DNA from: JAFMDF01 sp965277445
GTDB lineage: Bacteria; Bacteroidota; Bacteroidia; Chitinophagales; Saprospiraceae
NCBI GenBank assembly: GCA_965277445.1
Contig: CBDICY010000013.1
Location: 2,108,001 to 2,172,000 of the forward strand
Direction: 5' to 3'
Length of the DNA: 64,000 bases
Shown: positions 60,901 to 64,000 of the stretch, in pieces
Position numbering within the stretch: position 1 is the stretch's first letter
Layout: every line of letters begins with the position of its first letter
Position numbers and translations under genes: made by a program
Notes under the pieces: model-generated
What the model was told of the DNA's origin: nothing
The model's input: the letters and a program-made list of their open reading frames with translations, nothing else
Database searches by the model: none

Positions 60901-61030
60901 AGATAAATCGAAGAAACAAGGTCAAGGCACCGCTAATATGAAAATGCGTGCTGAGAAAATAGGAGCCACCTTGACCTTGTCCGATGCAGTCGGTTTTACC
61001 GTTAAGTTAACGATGCCATCGTTTGCTTGA
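57953..61030 (+). CDS. Sensor histidine kinase with Reg_prop propeller and Y_Y_Y domain
   Basis: The 1025-residue kinase begins with a signal/anchor (MRIKKKWMLLSLTFLLYAIG), a periplasmic region of two-component-regulator propeller repeats (about 25-690; e.g. EGLSHNLVTRIEKDSLGFVW, KGLSSNTMEAFLEID), a Y_Y_Y domain (about 695-785: NQYQVKLEGYDEEWIFLGN), a membrane helix (about 793-812) and a NarL/DesK-type kinase core: LSSDLHDEVSGLLSGIA (HisKA_3, His about 843) and a HATPase domain (KEAINNIGKHANA, GQGTANMKMRAEKIGA). It lacks a receiver or DNA-binding module, so unlike hybrid two-component systems it needs a separate LuxR-type regulator, which is not in the window. ATG 57953 is preferred over TTG 57944. 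Its 3' end overlaps convergent metZ by 29 bases. Confidence 0.92.
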   Translation: MRIKKKWMLLSLTFLLYAIGYGQIAPNLKIKAYSLEEGLSHNLVTRIEKDSLGFVWLATRNGLNRFDGYEFLDFASGESSPFPISGDYIGELEPVEQGKFMVTYKGNLKNFDFFDPISFAVTPIYFKELVGETARILSIFAERNGLVYFLWQKGGLYFISAISVNGTVKMVHQIPKQQTNWGEKVELVKRKNGDFYLYTQTSGLFKISDKEFKAIAISSAYISFENSSELNFLKEDQQGRFWMSISKRNGIFLFDEKLEQFDYFKTPIGHKNIPRIWEDKQGNLIFGESLSLFHPSFIRFFLLDKNNNWTDVSYFTKLDQFIIDLESDDFLKTTLVGTVSGFKIAVNKSSTIKNMLTRGEETESNSKVIRGMTSLESGNVVITDEDGFWYELDITTDSLSIIPLVDKVTKVPINSTCTKQVYYDTTTNILWASVCGLGGNDSRFLKVNPKTWEAEQFYIDKRIESFCRKGADFWIVAGGRGTRSELFQFNLPSEKIIPFRTNEGINPLAEFTPNFIQTSKNGHLWLGTLTGLLAIDVVNKTIDSYDQTKGLSSNTMEAFLEIDAENALIGSNKGLDIYNFKSNTKRNINKNDGLSTNHIYSIIQGNEANTYWVGTILGLNFIDLNTNAIYNFFEKDGLSENEFNRFANFKDIHNRYYLGGVNGVNIFHQADLLKGEPAPKVRFTAIGFFNGDKNEIENKTTELSDLTNITLQPNDKYLELFFSLPDYSNPENNQYQVKLEGYDEEWIFLGNKNSIRYSTLPAGNYQFMVKGASSKGNWSEEQLTLNVQVLEAFHNTWQFWLLISLILGGMLQVFNEYQLKQKIKVERIRTKLSSDLHDEVSGLLSGIAMQSELLEMVTSDFKNKPKLNTITKISRSAMSRMSDVIWSIDSRNDKVEDLIARMSEHAMDILNPLDISWQLKVEKTNPKKKMPVLLRENLYFIYKEAINNIGKHANATSVTIQFGNENKVFRLVIHNNGQPKPLSDKSKKQGQGTANMKMRAEKIGATLTLSDAVGFTVKLTMPSFA

Positions 61031-62207
61031 CTGCAACCGTTTTAGATTTTTTTAAGGCTTGTTGTAAGTCCCCAATAATATCATCTATATGTTCTAATCC
61101 TACTGATAATCGGATCATACCTGGGGTAATACCAACGGATAAGCGCTCTGCTGCCGATAATTTTGAATGGGTGGTAGAGGCAGGATGGGTCACAATAGAT
61201 CGGGCATCTCCTAGATTAGAAGATAAAGAAATCATTTTGATTTGATCAATAAAAGCTTTGGCTCTTTCGTAGCCTCCGACGACTTCAAAAGTAACAATGC
61301 CACCACCTTGTGCCATTTGTTTTTTGGCTAATTTGTATTGCGGATGTTTAGGATGGTGCGGATAGAGTACTTTTTGAATTTCTGTATTTTTATCAAAGAA
61401 ACGGGCGACTTTCTTAGCATTGGAGCAATGTCTATCCATTCTAACTGCTAAAGTTTCTAGACTCTTAGAAATAGTCCAAGCATTAAATGGCGACATAGCA
61501 GGACCAGAGTGCCGAATAAATACTTTAATTTCCGCCATTAATTCCGCTTTCCCTACTATAATACCACCTAAAACTCTACCTTGTCCATCCATCCATTTAG
61601 TGGCAGAATGACAAACAACATCAGCACCATACTTAATCGGTTGTTGTAAATAAGGAGTCGCAAAACAATTGTCTACACAATAAATTAAATCATGTTTTTT
61701 GGCAAAAATACCTGCTGCTTCCAAATCAATTAAAGCTAAACCTGGATTAGAAGGGGTTTCTAAAATCAGCATTTTAGTACTGACTTGTACGGCATTTTCC
61801 CAACTGTCAACATCATCAGGTTCTACATAAGTATACGTAATATTCCATCTTGGCAAAATTTGGGTCAATATCTGATGCGTAGATCCAAAGACAGCCCTAG
61901 AAGCAATGACATGATCGCCTGATTTTAGAAAGGGCACGATACTATTAAATACGGCAGACATCCCAGAAGCAGTTGTAAAGCCAGCCTCTGCGCCTTCCAT
62001 TAGACAAACCTTTTGCACCAGTTCATCTGTATTGGGATTGGAATACCTAGAATATATATTACCTTCTACCTCTCCTGCAAACATAGCACGCATATGTTCT
62101 GCATCGTCAAACATAAAGCTGGAAGTCATATAAGTAGGCACACTATGCTCTCTATTATGACTTCTTTTTGCTTGTACTCGAATGGCCTGTGTTTCAAATC
62201 TTTTCAT
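61002..62207 (-). CDS. metZ: PLP-dependent homoserine sulfhydrylase (MetZ-like)
   Basis: This 401-residue enzyme belongs to the Cys/Met-metabolism PLP family. With MetX next to it, the likely reaction is O-acetylhomoserine + sulfide to homocysteine. It has YSRYSNPNTDEL (about 52-63), GSTHQILTQILPRW, the YCVDNCFATPYLQQPI segment, the PLP lysine in HSATKWMDGQGRVLGG (about 203), and TTHSKLSAAERLSVGI near the end. A cystathionine gamma-synthase role cannot be excluded by eye. It lies 201 bases after metX, with hairpins in the gap, and its last 29 bases overlap the convergent kinase gene. Confidence 0.88.
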   Translation of the reverse strand: MKRFETQAIRVQAKRSHNREHSVPTYMTSSFMFDDAEHMRAMFAGEVEGNIYSRYSNPNTDELVQKVCLMEGAEAGFTTASGMSAVFNSIVPFLKSGDHVIASRAVFGSTHQILTQILPRWNITYTYVEPDDVDSWENAVQVSTKMLILETPSNPGLALIDLEAAGIFAKKHDLIYCVDNCFATPYLQQPIKYGADVVCHSATKWMDGQGRVLGGIIVGKAELMAEIKVFIRHSGPAMSPFNAWTISKSLETLAVRMDRHCSNAKKVARFFDKNTEIQKVLYPHHPKHPQYKLAKKQMAQGGGIVTFEVVGGYERAKAFIDQIKMISLSSNLGDARSIVTHPASTTHSKLSAAERLSVGITPGMIRLSVGLEHIDDIIGDLQQALKKSKTVAVKQTMASLT

Positions 62208-62270
62208 TAGTTATTAGTATTTATGGAAAGGGGCTGTACCAAAAGACGAATTTTGAAAAAATCCACCAAT

Positions 62271-62321
62271 AAAAGTTCTGATTATTCAAATAGCACAGAA
62301 CTTTTCCCCCTTTGGAGGGGG
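62271..62321 (-). terminator. Double hairpin between metX and metZ
   Basis: AAAAGTTCTG (62271-62280) pairs perfectly with CAGAACTTTT (62296-62305), and CCCCCT/AGGGGG (62306-62321) forms an adjoining hairpin. On the minus strand the first is followed after a few bases by ATTTTTT, so it could end or attenuate the metX transcript before metZ. Confidence 0.6.
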
Positions 62322-62408
62322 TAGAGTAGGATTTTTATATTTTAGTCGTTTTCAATAAATCAATTGTATGTTTTGAAATAGCTCCTAAGTTTTTCGGAAT
62401 AAAGTCTA

Positions 62409-63479
62409 TTATTTAGCTAAAAATTTACGAATAAATTTCCCCAATTGCGGATACTCAATTAGAAAACCGTCGTGACCAAATTTAGAGGTTACCTTTTTAT
62501 ATTTTGCCCCTTTGATATGCTTGGCTATAAATTTTTGTTCAGGAGGAGGAAATAAAATATCGGTGTCTAAAGAGATGATCAGCGTTTTCGCTTTAATTTG
62601 TTTTAATGCTTTTTTTAATCCACCTCGCCCTCGACCAATATCTTGGGAATCCATCGCTTTGGATAAGGCATAATAAGCCAACGGATCAAACCGTTTTCTA
62701 AGTTTTATACCTTGATATTTTTGATAGGAAGCAGCACGAAAACCTTCCAGTTTGGCACTTTTATCTTGTTGACTTTCCTCGTAAGTAACATAATGCCGAT
62801 AAGAAAGCATGGCAATAGCTCTTGCTGCTTCTAATCCCTTATGTCCGGCATTTGGTTCATTTGTAAAAAGGGTAGGGTCTGCTTCCATAGCCATTCTTTG
62901 TGATTCGTTGAAGGCGATTGCCCAAGGAGAATGTTTGGCATTGGTCGCAATGGGAATGATATGATTGAAGAGGGAAGGCTTTGCTACTGCCCATTCTAAA
63001 ACTTGCTGCCCACCCATAGAACCACCAATTAATACCTCAATTTGATCAATTTGAAGATGTTGGCGTAAAATATCATGAGAATTGACAATGTCTGAAATGG
63101 TAATTAATGGGAAATCTTTATGATAAGCTTTTCCTGTTTCAGGATTAATACTAGAAGGACAAGTAGCCCCATAGCAAGAACCCAGCGTATTCGCACAAAC
63201 AATAAAATATTGAGCTGGGTCAAATATTTTTCCATTGCCAACTAAACCATCCCACCAGTCCAAAGCGTCTGCATTGGCAGTTAATGCATGACAAATCCAA
63301 ACGACATTATCCTTCTGTTTATTCAATTTGCCATAGGTACAGTAGGCAATATCAATACTGGGCAAAGTTACCCCAATCGCAAGCGGAAATGGTTTCTTAT
63401 GTTTGAAGATCTTCACTTCATTGGTTTTATAATTAGCCGTCAAAAAGGTGTTTATAGTCAAGTAATTAATTTTTTCCAT
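62409..63479 (-). CDS. metX: Homoserine O-acetyltransferase
   Basis: MetX acylates homoserine, the entry step of methionine synthesis. The 356-residue alpha/beta hydrolase has WICHALTANADALDWWDGLVG (about 60-80), CANTLGSCYGATCPSSINP, the nucleophile elbow IGGSMGGQQVLEWAV (Ser about 147), ISLDTDILFPPPEQK (acid) and KFGHDGFLIE (His about 338). The frame is open to TTG 63527, but ATG 63479 (MEKINYLTINTF) is the normal start. A SAM-I riboswitch lies upstream, so expression should fall when SAM is plentiful. Confidence 0.95.
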   Translation of the reverse strand: MEKINYLTINTFLTANYKTNEVKIFKHKKPFPLAIGVTLPSIDIAYCTYGKLNKQKDNVVWICHALTANADALDWWDGLVGNGKIFDPAQYFIVCANTLGSCYGATCPSSINPETGKAYHKDFPLITISDIVNSHDILRQHLQIDQIEVLIGGSMGGQQVLEWAVAKPSLFNHIIPIATNAKHSPWAIAFNESQRMAMEADPTLFTNEPNAGHKGLEAARAIAMLSYRHYVTYEESQQDKSAKLEGFRAASYQKYQGIKLRKRFDPLAYYALSKAMDSQDIGRGRGGLKKALKQIKAKTLIISLDTDILFPPPEQKFIAKHIKGAKYKKVTSKFGHDGFLIEYPQLGKFIRKFLAK

Positions 63480-63542
63480 TAATAAAAAGTACGAATAAAA
63501 CCATGCTATTGTTTGAACTATATTCAATCAATACCTGTAATA

Positions 63543-63595
63543 TATTGGTTACCAAAAATAATTTGAACGCAAATTATTTGGCATAGCAACCAATA
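63543..63595 (-). promoter_or_regulatory. Stable leader hairpin between riboswitch and metX
   Basis: TATTGGTT (63543-63550) pairs with AACCAATA (63588-63595), enclosing CCAAAAATAATTTG/CAAATTATTTGG with a 4-base loop. It ends about 65 bases before the metX ATG and could be the expression platform, but no T tract follows on the minus strand. Nearby AATGTC (63602-63607) and GACATT (63616-63621) could form an alternative stem. Confidence 0.5.
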
Positions 63596-63666
63596 AGACA
63601 TTCAATGTCTGTAAAGGACATTCCGATCAGCGGAAACAATTAAATTTGTGAAACATGAATATTTGA

Positions 63667-63787
63667 TTTTATATGTCCAAAATTACTTACCGCAGTAAGC
63701 TTGGCGGGATTTGGCACCGATGTTTCATGATTGAAACCGGTTGCCAGGGTTGCATTGAGCCCGTTCTCTTCACCCTTCTCTATAAAA
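63667..63787 (-). promoter_or_regulatory. SAM-I (S-box) riboswitch of metX
   Basis: Read on the minus strand: P1 TTTTATA (63787-63781) pairs with TATAAAA (63673-63667). Then come AGAGAAGGGTGAAGAGAACG, GGGCTC, AACCCTGGCAACC (hallmark GGCAACC at plus 63739-63745), the P3 stem GGTTTCAATCATGAAACATC, and GGTGCCAAATCC (plus 63707-63718), the most conserved S-box block. P4 is CCAAGCTTACTGCGGTAAG with its closing TTTTGG. All four helices and the binding core can be drawn. SAM binding would lower metX (and perhaps metZ) expression. Confidence 0.92.
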
Positions 63788-63805
63788 ACCCAAAAAAATG
63801 GGTAT

Positions 63806-63833
63806 GAAAGATAGAGGAATATTACATTTGCAA
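63806..63833 (-). promoter_or_regulatory. Promoter of the riboswitch-metX transcript
   Basis: On the minus strand TTG (63833-63831), 17-base spacer and TATCTTTC (63813-63806), one base off TAnnTTTG. It would start RNA just before the riboswitch, as expected. Confidence 0.5.
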
Positions 63834-63921
63834 AAAAATATAATATTTAAGCCGTAAAGCTATTAGCTTTTTAATTAATATTCAAACTTATTAACGAATT
63901 TATTTTAAAACAAGGCGTAAA

Positions 63922-63988
63922 GGTAACAAGGTAAATAGGTTTAAAGGTAATAAAGTAAAGCAATTTCTAAAACTGATACCTTGTTACC
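63922..63988. repeat. Word-repeat inverted repeat (AGGTAACAAGG family)
   Basis: GGTAACAAGGTA (63922-63933) pairs perfectly with TACCTTGTTACC (63977-63988). The left side repeats the word (AAAGGTAACAAGG, TTTAAAGGTAATAAAG) and the right continues CTTGACCTTTC to the window edge. Confidence 0.7.
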
Positions 63989-64000
63989 CTTGACCTTTCA

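Larger units (their letters stand above)
63480..64000. other. Leader of metX and end of window
   Basis: From right to left: the AGGTAACAAGG word repeat (63922-63988), a hairpin AAAGCTATTAGCTTT (63856-63870), the metX promoter (63806-63833), the SAM-I riboswitch (63667-63787) and a strong hairpin (63543-63595). Confidence 0.7.

Noticed and set aside
63823..63830. Plus-strand TACATTTG near the window end
   Set aside because: It has no TTG at the right distance and no plus-strand gene follows; the minus-strand promoter there fits better.

Overview
The window is AT-rich chromosomal DNA from a member of the Bacteroidota, most likely in or near the order Saprospirales (the phylum is well supported, the order is inference). 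The evidence is a type B and a type A T9SS sorting domain, gliding-type ABC proteins (GldA/GldF), SprB-type repeats, DUF4369/TlpA and DUF481 proteins, and several promoters of the Bacteroidota form TTG-N17-23-TAnnTTTG. Most genes are housekeeping or envelope genes. There is one complete insertion sequence, and I see no prophage, CRISPR array, rRNA or tRNA gene.

Layout. 1-10.4 kb: recG (5' end cut by the window), a T9SS cargo protein, a metallophosphoesterase, rsmD, msrB, lipoproteins and two sensor kinases (NtrY-like and LytS-like). 10.8-15.6 kb: an ABC ATPase followed by a permease fused to an M1 aminopeptidase. 16-24.5 kb: a Crp/Fnr regulator, gdhA, a cytochrome c maturation block (ccmD, ccmC, ccmB) and a GldA/GldF-like transporter. 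25-34 kb: ychF, a 1010-residue SprB-repeat T9SS adhesin, prfB with its programmed +1 frameshift, an FKBP lipoprotein and an NrnA-like DHH phosphoesterase. 34.5-40.2 kb: ndk, a zinc-ribbon protein, a seven-repeat IPTL-CTERM protein and an IS256-family element with an 8-bp target duplication. 40.4-57 kb: a DUF481 outer-membrane protein, a peptidoglycan-binding repeat protein, a TlpA-like protein, an amidohydrolase, paired bacterial PH-domain membrane proteins, a LytTR regulator, an M20 hydrolase, a COG2509 flavoprotein, a second Crp/Fnr regulator and a two-repeat lipoprotein. 57-64 kb: a DUF1361 gene broken by one stop codon, a one-piece Reg_prop/Y_Y_Y sensor kinase, and a metX-metZ methionine unit under a SAM-I riboswitch.

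The most unusual signal lies between the genes. Many intergenic gaps hold imperfect inverted repeats whose arms are built from short recurring words (ATGAGTT, TTCATC, AGAGAATAG, GTTGCCATGTTG, GTGCCGTAGGTACG, AGGTTTCAG and others). The same word can appear at loci tens of kilobases apart. A second class is long palindromes of 100-165 bp. Some double as terminators, but many have no T tract. I could not find a standard name for them and list each one separately.

Several coding starts were moved inward from the longest open frame because the upstream part began at TTG or GTG, ran through a repeat, or ran through a promoter element.
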